From positions 1-33,949 of the forward strand of contig JAILPA010000017.1 in NCBI GenBank assembly GCA_024690505.1: DNA of 33,949 nt, read 5' to 3'. A program made the translations under genes and the position numbers. The stretch is from Prevotella sp. (lineage in GTDB: Bacteria > Bacteroidota > Bacteroidia > Bacteroidales > Bacteroidaceae). Of this stretch, positions 16,561-25,281 are shown one piece after another; position 1 is the first letter of the stretch, and each line of letters opens with the position of its first letter. The notes beneath the pieces were generated by a model. The model was not told the DNA's origin. It was given only the letters and a program-made list of their open reading frames with translations, and did not search any database.

Positions 16561-17391
16561 TTATAACTGATAGGTAAGGTCTTTCACGTATTCGGCCCAC
16601 TCGGCAGGCGTCTTGCTCTTGTCGGTAAAGGTCTGCCAGGGAATGGGCTTGCCTATTTTCACGGGGAAGGTGTTGCCGGTGTTCTTGTACATCTCGTCAA
16701 CGAGAAAAAGCATGGCAATGTTGACCTTCTTCACGCAGCGGTCGCTGATGTTGCTGAGACGGTAGAAGAAATTGCTGTTGCGACCGCCGAAATGAATGGG
16801 CACCACGTCGCGCTGGGTCTCAACGCTCTTGGTGATGAAGGTTTTCTTCCAGGGCAGGTCGCGAATCTCGCCATTACGACGCCGTGAACAGAGGCCGGCG
16901 GGGAACATCAGCATGTGGTAGTCGCTTTTGAAGCCAGCCTCGACCATGGCGGGGAAGGAACGGCTCTGCTTGCCGGTCTTGTTGATGGGGATGCAGAGGG
17001 GAGCCAGACCGGGGAGGTTCATCAGCAGGTCGTTTACCAAATAGCGGAAGCGATCGTCGTAATGGCGGCCGATGACCGACCCCAGTGCCACACCGTCGAT
17101 GCCGCCCATCGGGTGGTTGGAAACGAAGGTGTAGAGACGGCCGTCGTCCTTCGGGGGCAGGTTCTCGAGGCCCGTGACGTCGAGCTTGGTGTCGAGGAAC
17201 TCAAGACAGGCCTCCAGCCACGGCGTACCCTTAAGGTCGCGCGAATCCCACAGGAACTGGTTGCACTGGTCTTCGTGGGCAATGCGCTTCAGCCAGCGCA
17301 CTCCAAACCCTGGTACCCAGCGGGCTTTCTTGCCCAACTTGGCACGCAGTATCTTCTCGATGTCAATGGTCTTTTCTGGTACAGGTTCCAT
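16561..17391 (-). CDS. glsA: PlsC-like O-acyltransferase, GlsA-like
   Basis: The protein has 276 residues from the ATG at 17391; a GTG at 17406 is in frame but would add only five residues. The acyltransferase signature is FVSNHPMGGIDGVALG, in which the His-Asp pair has five residues between it instead of the textbook four. Further family blocks are LGSVIGRHYDD, PINKTGKQ and FPAGLCSRRRNGEI. It is expected to sit at the inner face of the cytoplasmic membrane and acylate the hydroxyl of an N-acylated amino acid. It lies 46 bases upstream of the GNAT-type gene, in one transcription unit. A general lysophospholipid acyltransferase is the alternative. Confidence 0.75.
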   Translation of the reverse strand: MEPVPEKTIDIEKILRAKLGKKARWVPGFGVRWLKRIAHEDQCNQFLWDSRDLKGTPWLEACLEFLDTKLDVTGLENLPPKDDGRLYTFVSNHPMGGIDGVALGSVIGRHYDDRFRYLVNDLLMNLPGLAPLCIPINKTGKQSRSFPAMVEAGFKSDYHMLMFPAGLCSRRRNGEIRDLPWKKTFITKSVETQRDVVPIHFGGRNSNFFYRLSNISDRCVKKVNIAMLFLVDEMYKNTGNTFPVKIGKPIPWQTFTDKSKTPAEWAEYVKDLTYQL

Positions 17392-17446
17392 ACATTTAGC
17401 GCCCACGGCAGGGTGCCAGCATTGTTTTAGTCTATCGTAATGCCGT

Positions 17447-17455
17447 GCAAAGGTA
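17447..17455 (-). promoter_or_regulatory. -7 box for the glsA-glsB pair
   Basis: The minus strand reads TACCTTTGC (TAnnTTTG), 55 bases before the ATG at 17391. The -33 region is not convincing. Confidence 0.5.
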
Positions 17456-17557
17456 GTACAAAAGTTTCAAATCCTGCATCTTTTCACTCATATAGTGCGT
17501 GTTTTTACACTTATTTCACTATTTTTGTGACACGATGCCCATTCAGGTGCCGTCTTC

Positions 17558-19525
17558 TCACTTCCGCTTCTTGGGTTTGCGGCGGGCCCATCCCTCTTCA
17601 GTGAAGTCAGGCTCTGGGCCTCTCAGCTCACGCGGCTTGGGCTTCATCAGCTCGCGCCAGTCGTCGCGCTTGCCGCGCTTAGGCTTATCGAAATAACTGC
17701 TGTCGGAACGACCGCCGCGCTTTGGCTTGTCGAAATGGGCATCGTCGGAACGGCCGCCGCGCTTTGGCTTGTCGAAATGGGCATCGTCGGAGCGGCCGCC
17801 ACGCTTTGGCTTGTCGAAATGGGCATCATCGGAGCGGCCGCCACGGTTTCTGCTGGCTGACTGCTGGGGACGTTCGGCCACAAGGCCCTTATCGTCCTCG
17901 CTGTTGCAGCGCACTTGCCTACCATGGAAGCGGATACCTGTGAGCTGGGTCATCACTTTGAGGGCATCCTTCTCGGGCACCTCGAAATAGCTGATAGTAT
18001 CGAGCAGGTCGATGTGGCCAACCTCCTGACGTCCACCGACATAGCGGTTCAGCGTCTGCATTAGCTCGCCGGGATAGAAGCCGTCGCGCTTGCCCAGGTT
18101 GATGAACAGCCGGTGGTAGCCGGGCTGCGCCTTGTTCATGCGCTTCTGGCGATCGGTCTGGGGCTTCGAGCCGCCCTTTTCCTTGGAAGAGACAGTGGGA
18201 AGGCTGATCTCGGGGGCATCGGCGTAGTAGGCCAGGAATTTGCCAAACTCGAGCGAAACAATCTTCTTGATGATCTCTTCTTTGTCCATGTACTCGAAGT
18301 AGCGGCTGATGTCCTGCATGAAGGGAGCTATCTCCTGGTCGTCGACGTCGGTCTTCACTATCTGGTCCATCACCTTGTAGAGCTGCTTCTTGCATATCTC
18401 CTCGGGCTGCGGGATGGGGGTCTCCACAAAACTCTTGCCTATTTCCTTCTCAATGGCACGAATCTTGTGTTTCTCCTTGGAGTGGACAATGCTGATGCTG
18501 GTGCCTTTCTTGCCGGCACGACCGGTGCGTCCGCTGCGGTGGGTGTAGTTCTCGATGTCGTCGGGCAGACCGAAGTTGATGACGTGTGTGAGGTCGTCGA
18601 CATCCAGACCGCGGGCAGCCACGTCTGTGGCCACGAGCAGCTGGGTGAGGTGATGGCGGAACTTCTGCATCGTCAGGTCGCGCTGCTGCTGACTGAGGTC
18701 GCCATGCAGCGACTCGGCGTTGTAGCCGTCCTTGATCAGCTTGTCGGCTATCTCCTGGGTCTCAATCTTCGTCCGACAGAAAATAATGGCAAAGATGCGG
18801 GGGTTATAGTCAACAATGCGCTTCAGAGCCAGATACTTGTCCTTGGCCTGGACCATATAATAAATATGATTCACGTTCTCGGCGCCTTCGTTGCGGCTGC
18901 CCACCACTATGGTCTCGTAGCCGTCCTTCAGGTAGGTCTTGGCCACTTTTTCCACCTCACGGCTCATCGTGGCAGAGAACATCAGGGTGGCGTGCTCGGC
19001 AGGAAGCGACTGGAAGATTTCACCGATGGAATCGGCAAAACCCATGTTCAGCATCTCGTCGGCCTCGTCGAGCACAATGGTGCCAACGTTCTCCAAATGT
19101 ACGAACCCGCGGTTCTTAAGGTCAATAAGTCGGCCTGGCGTCGCCACGATGATGTTGACGCCCTTGCGCAGGGCACGCATCTGGGCCTCGATGGCAGCAC
19201 CACCGTAGACGGCTTCGACATGGACATCATCTAAATGCTTGGAGAAATCGCGCAAGTCGTCGGTGATCTGTAGGCAAAGTTCACGCGTGGGACTGAGCAC
19301 CAAGGCTTGAGTGTCGCGGCATGACGTGTCAAGACGCTGCAACAGGGGAATGCCGAAAGCGGCGGTCTTGCCAGTACCAGTCTGGGCAAGAGCAATCACG
19401 TCGCGCTGGCCATCAATCAAGAAAGGAATGACTGCTTCCTGTACGGGCATAGGCTGAATGAAGCCCAACTCTTCAATGGCTTCACGAATAGGGGCAATGA
19501 CGCCCAGTTCCTCAAAGGTCTTCAT
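17558..19525 (-). CDS. deaD: DEAD-box ATP-dependent RNA helicase with DbpA-type RNA-binding domain and repetitive tail
   Basis: The protein has 655 residues. Helicase motifs appear in order: the Q-motif region near residue 20, AQTGTGKTAA (motif I), PTREL (Ia), TPGR, LDEADEML (motif II), FSATM (III), ARGLDV (V) and HRSGRTGRAG (VI). A DbpA-like RNA-binding domain follows at about 480-555 (HRLFINLGKRDGFYPGEL). The tail is basic and made of four 14-residue repeats of the type GGRSDDAHFDKPKR, ending in a Lys/Arg-rich stretch. These helicases remodel rRNA during ribosome assembly and mRNA at low temperature. Single gene with its own promoter. The closest named relatives could be called DeaD or CshA; the gene symbol is by domain order only. 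Confidence 0.92.
   Translation of the reverse strand: MKTFEELGVIAPIREAIEELGFIQPMPVQEAVIPFLIDGQRDVIALAQTGTGKTAAFGIPLLQRLDTSCRDTQALVLSPTRELCLQITDDLRDFSKHLDDVHVEAVYGGAAIEAQMRALRKGVNIIVATPGRLIDLKNRGFVHLENVGTIVLDEADEMLNMGFADSIGEIFQSLPAEHATLMFSATMSREVEKVAKTYLKDGYETIVVGSRNEGAENVNHIYYMVQAKDKYLALKRIVDYNPRIFAIIFCRTKIETQEIADKLIKDGYNAESLHGDLSQQQRDLTMQKFRHHLTQLLVATDVAARGLDVDDLTHVINFGLPDDIENYTHRSGRTGRAGKKGTSISIVHSKEKHKIRAIEKEIGKSFVETPIPQPEEICKKQLYKVMDQIVKTDVDDQEIAPFMQDISRYFEYMDKEEIIKKIVSLEFGKFLAYYADAPEISLPTVSSKEKGGSKPQTDRQKRMNKAQPGYHRLFINLGKRDGFYPGELMQTLNRYVGGRQEVGHIDLLDTISYFEVPEKDALKVMTQLTGIRFHGRQVRCNSEDDKGLVAERPQQSASRNRGGRSDDAHFDKPKRGGRSDDAHFDKPKRGGRSDDAHFDKPKRGGRSDSSYFDKPKRGKRDDWRELMKPKPRELRGPEPDFTEEGWARRKPKKRK
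17682..17849 (-). repeat. Four 42-bp tandem repeats inside the helicase gene
   Basis: Units lie at 17682-17723, 17724-17765, 17766-17807 and 17808-17849. The middle two are almost identical, and the unit nearest the 3' end of the gene is the most diverged. Each encodes 14 residues (Gly-Gly-Arg-Ser-Asp start, Lys-Pro-Lys-Arg end). Because 42 is divisible by three, copy number can change without a frameshift. Confidence 0.9.
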
Positions 19526-19610
19526 ATTTTCAAAGGGTTTACTATTTGGCTCAATATCACGTCATTCTGCACATAAAGCGCCATTTCAACGACACAGAGA
19601 GAATGATTTT

Positions 19611-19642
19611 GCAAAGGTACGAAATAAAAGGGACACGGCAAA
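19611..19642 (-). promoter_or_regulatory. Promoter of the DEAD-box helicase gene
   Basis: The minus strand has TTTTG ending at 19639, a 19-base spacer and TACCTTTGC at 19619-19611, matching the -33/-7 pattern. The leader to the ATG at 19525 is about 80 bases, a length often seen for cold-responsive helicase genes. No further regulatory motif is identified. Confidence 0.6.
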
Positions 19643-19731
19643 ACATTTCACTCCTTTTTTGCTCTGACCGCGCAGGAAAGCACGGGAAAAGGGAATGGAA
19701 AGCTGGGCTGGAAGATTTTTTTCGGGCTTTC

Positions 19732-19764
19732 TTGCTGAAATTCGGAAATAATAATTAACTTTGC
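19732..19764 (+). promoter_or_regulatory. Promoter of the mnmG gene
   Basis: TTG at 19732-19734 and TAACTTTGC at 19756-19764 are separated by 21 bases, matching the Bacteroidetes pattern. The start of transcription would be near 19770, placing the whole 22-base repeat array in the mRNA leader. Confidence 0.65.
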
Positions 19765-19797
19765 ACACGATAAAACAGGCCTGTCACAGACCTGCTG

Positions 19798-19907
19798 TTA
19801 GCGGAATAAACTAAAGCAATTACCGAAATAAGCTAATGACGTTAGCGAAATAAACAGTAAAAATTAGCGGATAAAACTAATGGAATTAGCGGATAAAACT
19901 AAAGAAA
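19798..19907. repeat. Five tandem 22-bp repeats in the mnmG leader
   Basis: Units start at 19798, 19820, 19842, 19864 and 19886, each exactly 22 bases. Each begins TTAGCGgA-like (TTACCG in unit 2) and has AAAC/AAGC then TAA near base 14. Units 4 and 5 share their first 17 bases. Junctions form palindromes such as ctaat-gga-attag (centre 19883) and gctaa-tgacg-ttagc (centre 19839). The array ends 13 bases before the mnmG ATG and fills most of its leader. No gene is seen elsewhere in the 19526-19920 gap. Confidence 0.9.
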
Positions 19908-19920
19908 GAGAAATAGTAAG

Positions 19921-21843
19921 ATGACGCTGAAATACGATGTGGTGGTTATAGGCGGAGGACATGCTGGGTGCGAGGCTGCTTCAGCTTCGGCACGCATGGG
20001 TGCAAAGACGCTATTGGTCACCATGGACATGAACAAGATTGCCCAAATGTCGTGCAACCCCGCCGTGGGTGGCATCGCCAAGGGACAGATTGTTCGTGAG
20101 ATAGATGCCCTTGGCGGCCAGATGGGCTTAGTGACCGATGCCACTTCGATACAGTTTCGTATGTTGAACGTCGGGAAAGGGCCTGCTGTATGGAGCCCGC
20201 GTGCACAATGCGACAGAGGGAAATTCATCTGGGAATGGCGAAAAAAGCTCGATGAAACCGATAATTTAGACATCTGGCAAGACCAAGCCTGCGAGTTGCT
20301 GACAGAACAGGCAGCAAGCGGTTCAAACGTCAGCACCCATGTCACGGGCATCCGCACCATCTGGGGCGCAGAGATTCAGGCACCGTGCATCGTCATTACA
20401 GCTGGGACATTCCTCAACGGTCTCATGCACATAGGGCGGCGCATGGTGGCTGGAGGCCGCATTGCAGAACCAGCAGCAACGGGTCTGACGGAGAGCATCG
20501 TTAAACACGGCATTCGCAGCGGGCGGATGAAAACGGGAACACCGGTACGTATTGACAAACGTAGCGTTGACTTTTCGCAACTGCGAGAGCAGCCGGGAGA
20601 GAACAGACCATACCGGTTCTCATATATGGGCGCCCCCCACCCCACTGCTCAATTGCCTTGTTGGGAATGCTACACGAACACGGAGACGCACAACATTCTT
20701 CGCTCCGGTCTGGCCGATTCACCCCTTTACAACGGACAGATACAATCCATCGGCCCTCGTTATTGCCCGTCTATCGAGACGAAACTCGTCACTTTCCCAG
20801 AGCGCGAACAGCACCTCCTCTTCCTGGAACCAGAAGGAATAGAAACAAACGAACTTTATCTGAATGGATTCTCATCGTCGTTACCGGCCAATGTACAGAT
20901 TGCTGCTCTGCGACGAATAAAAGGACTGGAAAACGCAAAGGTCTACCGCCCTGGCTACGCCATCGAGTACGATTATTTCGACCCAACTCAATTAAAACAC
21001 ACGTTGGAATCGAAGATAATTGAAGGTCTGTTCCTTGCCGGACAGGTGAACGGTACCACTGGCTACGAGGAGGCCGCCGGTCAGGGATTAGTGGCAGGAG
21101 TCAATGCTGCCATCACAGCAGGACGGTCAGGTTGCGGGCAATCGGCAGACACACAAAAGCCATTCACTCTGAACCGAGATGAGGCATATATTGGCGTTTT
21201 AATCGATGATTTGGTGACGAAGGGCGTGGACGAACCCTACCGCATGTTTACCTCCCGAGCCGAGTACCGAATCCTTTTGCGGCAGGATGACGCTGACCGC
21301 CGACTGACAGAACGAGCCTACCACTTAGGATTGGCCACTGGAAAACGTCACGACTGGTGGTTGGAGAAGAAAGAAAAAATCGAAGAAATCGAGCATTTTT
21401 GCACCACTTTCCATATCAAGCCAAAGGACATCAACAGCGCCTTGGAACACTTCGGCACCTCTCCCCTACAGTTTGGTGTGAAGCTAGACGAACTGATTGC
21501 CCGTCCGCAGCTGAACCTGTCGATGCTGAGCGAGGTGATTCCCGAACTGAAAGAAGTTATGCAACGTCCCGACAACCGTCGCGAAGAAATAGCCGAAGCT
21601 GCCGAGATACGCATTAAATATCGCGGTTACATCGAGAGGGAGCGCCTTGTGGCCGACAAGATGCACCGCCTGGAGAATATCCGCATTAAGGGCCACTTCA
21701 AATACGACGAACTACAGTCGCTCTCAACAGAGGCTCGGCAGAAGCTCATCGCCATCGACCCCGAAACGCTGGCACAGGCAAGCCGCATACCTGGCGTAAG
21801 TCCCAGCGACATCAACGTGCTTCTTGTGCTCATGGGGAGATAA
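19921..21843 (+). CDS. mnmG: tRNA uridine-5-carboxymethylaminomethyl modification enzyme MnmG (GidA)
   Basis: The 640-residue FAD protein works with MnmE and tetrahydrofolate to modify the wobble uridine U34 of certain tRNAs. The N-terminus [16 protein letters not shown] is the FAD Rossmann motif. [10 protein letters not shown] and FLNGLMHIG are GidA signatures, [16 protein letters not shown] near residue 375 is another, and the C-terminal region carries [10 protein letters not shown]. Length matches the family (629 in E. coli). The gene is often found near bacterial origins, which fits the parS-like sites just downstream. Its leader holds the 22-base repeat array. It is first in a same-strand run with apt and uvrC. 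No defects are seen. Confidence 0.97.
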   Translation: MTLKYDVVVIGGGHAGCEAASASARMGAKTLLVTMDMNKIAQMSCNPAVGGIAKGQIVREIDALGGQMGLVTDATSIQFRMLNVGKGPAVWSPRAQCDRGKFIWEWRKKLDETDNLDIWQDQACELLTEQAASGSNVSTHVTGIRTIWGAEIQAPCIVITAGTFLNGLMHIGRRMVAGGRIAEPAATGLTESIVKHGIRSGRMKTGTPVRIDKRSVDFSQLREQPGENRPYRFSYMGAPHPTAQLPCWECYTNTETHNILRSGLADSPLYNGQIQSIGPRYCPSIETKLVTFPEREQHLLFLEPEGIETNELYLNGFSSSLPANVQIAALRRIKGLENAKVYRPGYAIEYDYFDPTQLKHTLESKIIEGLFLAGQVNGTTGYEEAAGQGLVAGVNAAITAGRSGCGQSADTQKPFTLNRDEAYIGVLIDDLVTKGVDEPYRMFTSRAEYRILLRQDDADRRLTERAYHLGLATGKRHDWWLEKKEKIEEIEHFCTTFHIKPKDINSALEHFGTSPLQFGVKLDELIARPQLNLSMLSEVIPELKEVMQRPDNRREEIAEAAEIRIKYRGYIERERLVADKMHRLENIRIKGHFKYDELQSLSTEARQKLIAIDPETLAQASRIPGVSPSDINVLLVLMGR

Positions 21844-21864
21844 CCAAAGCACGAAAGCGGGATG

Positions 21865-21880
21865 TGTTTCACGTGAAACA
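21865..21880. promoter_or_regulatory. parS site (ParB-binding), copy 1
   Basis: TGTTTCACGTGAAACA is a perfect 16-base palindrome equal to the broadly conserved parS consensus bound by ParB/Spo0J. It lies in the mnmG-apt gap, 22 bases after the mnmG stop. This is centromere-like DNA used in origin segregation. Confidence 0.9.
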
Positions 21881-21913
21881 ACTAATAGTAATCACTAATA
21901 TAACTTATTGAAA

Positions 21914-22441
21914 ATGAACAACAAAGTACTTCTTGACAACCTTCGTTGCATTCCAGATTTTCCGAAGAAGGGCATCAATTTCCGCGATGTAACTACACTT
22001 TACAAGAGCGGAGAGTGTATGAAGATCATGCTCGACGAGCTCTACGACATTTACAAAGACAAGGGCATCACCAAGATTGTAGGCATAGAAAGTCGAGGAT
22101 TCGTGATGGCATCCGCACTAGCCGGTCGTCTTGGCTGCGGAGTCGTATTGGCTCGCAAACCAGGAAAGCTTCCTTACACCGTATTGAAAGAATCCTTCTC
22201 AAAAGAATACGGAGTGGACACGATTGAGATGCACCTTGATTCCATCGAGCCAAACGACGTGGTTTTAATTCACGACGACCTACTGGCAACAGGCGGAACA
22301 GCAAAAGCAGCCTACAAGCTGGTACAGCACTTCCATCCCAAGAAGGTGATGATGAATTTCATTATCGAGATTAAGGATGAAGGTTTACATGGCCGGGATC
22401 TCTTCGATGGAATCGAGCTTACCACTCTGATGACCATTTGA
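21914..22441 (+). CDS. apt: Adenine phosphoribosyltransferase
   Basis: This 175-residue purine salvage enzyme makes AMP from adenine and PRPP in the cytoplasm. The start is the ATG at 21914; a TTG six bases earlier is in frame but unlikely. Family marks are IPDFPKKGINFRDVTTL at the N-terminus, GIESRGFVMASALAGRLG, and the PRPP-binding loop VVLIHDDLLATGGTAKAA near residue 115-132. Length is normal. It is 70 bases after mnmG, with a parS site on each side of the gene, and the next gene uvrC starts 44 bases later. Confidence 0.96.
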   Translation: MNNKVLLDNLRCIPDFPKKGINFRDVTTLYKSGECMKIMLDELYDIYKDKGITKIVGIESRGFVMASALAGRLGCGVVLARKPGKLPYTVLKESFSKEYGVDTIEMHLDSIEPNDVVLIHDDLLATGGTAKAAYKLVQHFHPKKVMMNFIIEIKDEGLHGRDLFDGIELTTLMTI

Positions 22442-22448
22442 GCCAATT

Positions 22449-22464
22449 TGTTCCACGTGAAACA
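22449..22464. promoter_or_regulatory. parS site (ParB-binding), copy 2
   Basis: TGTTCCACGTGAAACA differs from the perfect palindrome at one base and fits the parS consensus TGTTnCACGTGAAACA. It is in the apt-uvrC gap, 569 bases after copy 1, and would be translated only if uvrC used an upstream TTG. Confidence 0.88.
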
Positions 22465-22485
22465 AAACAGAAGAGTGTCACCTCC

Positions 22486-24318
22486 ATGAAGGAAGAAGAC
22501 CAGAAACGGATTGTACGACTGAAGGAAATCGTATCGCGGCTGCCCGAGAAACCGGGCAGCTACCAGTTCTACGACCAGAAAGGTACTATTATATATGTAG
22601 GCAAAGCCAAAAATTTGAAGTCACGCGTCAGCACCTACTTCCACACCGAAGTAGACCGATTCAAAACGAAAGTGCTTGTTTCTAAAATCTTCGACATCAG
22701 CTACACCGTTGTCAACACAGAAGAAGACGCCCTCCTGTTGGAAAATTCTCTGATAAAGAAGTACAATCCTCGTTACAATGTACTACTGAAAGACGGTAAG
22801 ACATATCCAAGTATCTGCGTAACCAACGAGTACCTGCCACGTATCTGCAAGACCCGCACCATGAACAAGAAGTGGGGAACATACTTCGGTCCCTACTCCC
22901 ACATCGGTTCCATGTACGCCGTTCTCGATATTATCAAAGAACTTTACCACCCCCGAACCTGCACAAAACCCATCACGAAAGAAGGCATAGAAAGCGGCAA
23001 GTACAAAGTCTGCTTAGACTATCATATCAAGCGATGCAAGGGCCCATGTGCAGCTCTTCAAAGCATGGAGGACTACCAGAAAAACATCCGTCAGGCACGT
23101 GAGATTCTAAAAGGAAACACACGTGAGATTTTGCGTGAGATGAAAGAGGAAATGACCACACTTGCCGACCAGCTTCGCTTTGAGGAAGCCCAGGAAATCA
23201 AATGCAAATACCTTGCCTTAGAAGGGTTTGTCAGTAAGAGTGAAGTCGTCAGTCATACTATTAACAACGTAGATGTATTCTCCATCACGAGCGATGACAA
23301 GATAGCCTACATCAATTTCCTCCACGTATCAAACGGTAGCATCAATCAGAGTTTTACCATTGAATACAAGAAAAAGCTCAGTGAGCGCGACGAGGAGTTG
23401 CTCCAGCTAGGCATTATTGAACTACGCGAACGCTTCAAAAGCGACGCCAAGGAGATTATTGTGCCCAAGGAAGTGAGCATTGCGCTTGAGGGTGTTCGCT
23501 TCACGGTACCCAAGGCAGGGGACAAGAAGACCCTCCTCGAGCTGTCGATAATGAACTGCAAGCAATACAAATTTGACCGCCTGAAACAAGCAGAAAAGCT
23601 GAATCCCGAACAGAAGAAAGTGCGCTTGATGAAAGAGCTCCAGGAGAAGCTACACCTTCCCAAAATGCCTTACCACATCGAGTGTTTCGACAACTCGAAC
23701 ATTTCTGGTTCAGATGCGGTGGCAGCCTGTGTGGTGTTCAAATCGATGAAACCAAGCAAGCGCGACTACAAGCACTATAACATTAAAACCGTGGTTGGCC
23801 CCGATGACTACGCCTCAATGAAAGAAGTCGTGCGTCGACGTTACACCCGTCTGATCGAGGAAGAGCAGCCCCTACCCGACCTCATTGTAGCAGATGGTGG
23901 CAAAGGTCAGATGGAAGTCATCCGCGAAGTGATACAAGACGAACTGAACATCGACATTCCCATTGCCGGTCTGGCCAAGAACGACCGGCACCGCACCAAC
24001 GAACTGCTCTATGGCTTTCCCCCAATGAGTATTCAACTCAAAACCGACAGCGAGCTATTCCATGTTCTGACCCAGCTGCAAGATGAAGTGCACCGCTTCG
24101 CCATCACGTTCCATCGTGACAAGCGGTCGAAACACGCCTTGAAAAGCGAACTGGACGACATCAAAGGCATTGGCCCAAAGACACGCGACGCACTGATAGC
24201 AAAACTAAAGACCTTAAAACGTATTAAAGAATCTGATTTACAGACACTTAGCAACATTATTGGCGTCAGTAAGGCAGAACTTCTATACAACTATTTCCAT
24301 TCCGATCACCAGTCATAG
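22486..24318 (+). CDS. uvrC: UvrABC system protein C (excinuclease subunit)
   Basis: The 610-residue nuclease makes both incisions in nucleotide excision repair. From the N-terminus the GIY-YIG domain reads KPGSYQFYDQKGTIIYVGKA, followed by the Cys-containing zinc-binding and UvrB-interacting (UVR) region around residue 200-225. Next is the RNase H-like endonuclease domain (IECFDNSNISGSDAVAACVV, IVADGGKGQ). The C-terminal (HhH)2 domain carries IKGIGPKTRDALIAKL. The start is the ATG at 22486; an in-frame TTG at 22438 would put the parS site in the coding region and overlap apt, so it is rejected. Length is normal. Confidence 0.97.
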   Translation: MKEEDQKRIVRLKEIVSRLPEKPGSYQFYDQKGTIIYVGKAKNLKSRVSTYFHTEVDRFKTKVLVSKIFDISYTVVNTEEDALLLENSLIKKYNPRYNVLLKDGKTYPSICVTNEYLPRICKTRTMNKKWGTYFGPYSHIGSMYAVLDIIKELYHPRTCTKPITKEGIESGKYKVCLDYHIKRCKGPCAALQSMEDYQKNIRQAREILKGNTREILREMKEEMTTLADQLRFEEAQEIKCKYLALEGFVSKSEVVSHTINNVDVFSITSDDKIAYINFLHVSNGSINQSFTIEYKKKLSERDEELLQLGIIELRERFKSDAKEIIVPKEVSIALEGVRFTVPKAGDKKTLLELSIMNCKQYKFDRLKQAEKLNPEQKKVRLMKELQEKLHLPKMPYHIECFDNSNISGSDAVAACVVFKSMKPSKRDYKHYNIKTVVGPDDYASMKEVVRRRYTRLIEEEQPLPDLIVADGGKGQMEVIREVIQDELNIDIPIAGLAKNDRHRTNELLYGFPPMSIQLKTDSELFHVLTQLQDEVHRFAITFHRDKRSKHALKSELDDIKGIGPKTRDALIAKLKTLKRIKESDLQTLSNIIGVSKAELLYNYFHSDHQS

Positions 24319-24392
24319 AACCAGTCAGGCCAAATGGCAGGACAAGACGAAAAAAATGGCGGAGCAAGATGTAAAGAAAGTTCGAGCTTTTG

Positions 24393-24424
24393 TTGGCTAT
24401 ATCAATAAAAAGTAGTATCTTTGC
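24393..24424 (+). promoter_or_regulatory. Promoter of the dtd operon, possibly leaderless
   Basis: TTG at 24393-24395, a 20-base spacer, and TATCTTTGC at 24416-24424 match the Bacteroidetes pattern. The dtd ATG starts at 24428, only four bases after the box, so transcription should start at or near the start codon. Confidence 0.65.
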
Positions 24425-24427
24425 AAC

Positions 24428-24880
24428 ATGCGAATAGTGATACAAAGAGTCAGCAGCGCAAGCGTGACCATCGACAATTCCGTTCACGGCAGCATAGGAC
24501 CAGGCTACCTGATTCTGCTGGGTGTCTGCGAAGACGACACCTCCACCGACGTGGAATGGCTGGTGAAGAAAGTTGTCAACCTTCGTGTTTTCGACGATGA
24601 AAACGGCGTGATGAACCGCAGCATCATGGACGTAGGCGGCGAGGTGCTGGTAGTCAGCCAGTTCACACTCTATGCCAGCTACAAGAAGGGCAACCGTCCG
24701 TCGTGGCTACGTGCCGCCCGACACGAAATCAGCATCCCCCTCTACGAGGAGTTCTGCCGCCGATTATCCGATGAAATGGGCAAGAAAGTGGCTACCGGAG
24801 AGTTTGGTGCCAACATGAAAGTGTCGCTGGTGAACGACGGCCCCGTAACCATCTGCATGGATACGAAGAACAAGGAATAG
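24428..24880 (+). CDS. dtd: D-aminoacyl-tRNA deacylase
   Basis: This 150-residue proofreading enzyme hydrolyses D-aminoacyl-tRNAs (and glycine mischarged on tRNA-Ala). The N-terminus MRIVIQRVSSASVTI is typical, VVSQFTLYASYKKGNRPSW holds the SQxT active-site motif, and GEFGANMKVSLVNDGPVTI contains the Gly-cisPro-equivalent (NxGPVT-type) motif near residue 140. Length is as expected. The promoter overlaps the start, so the mRNA may be leaderless. It is followed by the MazG-like gene after 48 bases. Confidence 0.96.
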   Translation: MRIVIQRVSSASVTIDNSVHGSIGPGYLILLGVCEDDTSTDVEWLVKKVVNLRVFDDENGVMNRSIMDVGGEVLVVSQFTLYASYKKGNRPSWLRAARHEISIPLYEEFCRRLSDEMGKKVATGEFGANMKVSLVNDGPVTICMDTKNKE

Positions 24881-24928
24881 CAAGTGATGACCACCCCACC
24901 CTACGGGCATAAGACCAAAACAGAAACT

Positions 24929-25276
24929 ATGAACATAAAAGAAGCACAGGAAACTGTAGACCAGTGGATTAAAGAATACGGTGTGCGCTATTTCTCAGAG
25001 CTCACCAATATGGCTGTTCTTACTGAGGAGGTGGGCGAGCTGGCCAAGATTATTGCCCGCCGCTACGGCGAACAATCGTGGAAATCCGGCGACCCGCGTG
25101 CTGCCGACAACGGCCAGCAAGCATTGGGCGAAGAGATGGCCGACGTGCTTTGGGTACTGCTCTGTCTTGCCAACCAGACGGGCATCGACCTGACTGAGGA
25201 GCTGAACAAAAGCGTTGAAAAGAAGACAAAACGTGACTCACTTAGACACATTACAAACCCGAAACTTATATCATAA
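24929..25276 (+). CDS. MazG-like nucleotide pyrophosphohydrolase
   Basis: The protein has 115 residues from the ATG at 24929. The longer frame from 24884 starts with a proline- and threonine-rich stretch unlike the family, so the later start is chosen. The metal-binding pattern of MazG-type enzymes is visible as LTEEVGELAK and, about 40 residues later, GEEMADVLWVLLCLAN (EExxE ... EExxD). The short single-domain form is common in bacteria and cleaves the alpha-beta phosphates of noncanonical nucleotides (dUTPase-like or house-cleaning role). It is in the dtd operon. The substrate is unknown. Confidence 0.88.
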   Translation: MNIKEAQETVDQWIKEYGVRYFSELTNMAVLTEEVGELAKIIARRYGEQSWKSGDPRAADNGQQALGEEMADVLWVLLCLANQTGIDLTEELNKSVEKKTKRDSLRHITNPKLIS

Positions 25277-25281
25277 GAATT

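Noticed and set aside
19798..19907. CRISPR array
   Set aside because: The units are contiguous 22-base repeats without spacers, and no cas genes are nearby. The same holds for the arrays at 1994, 6004 and 27211.
22438..22485. Upstream TTG start for uvrC
   Set aside because: It would overlap the apt stop and place the parS site in the coding region. The ATG at 22486 gives the usual UvrC length and N-terminus.
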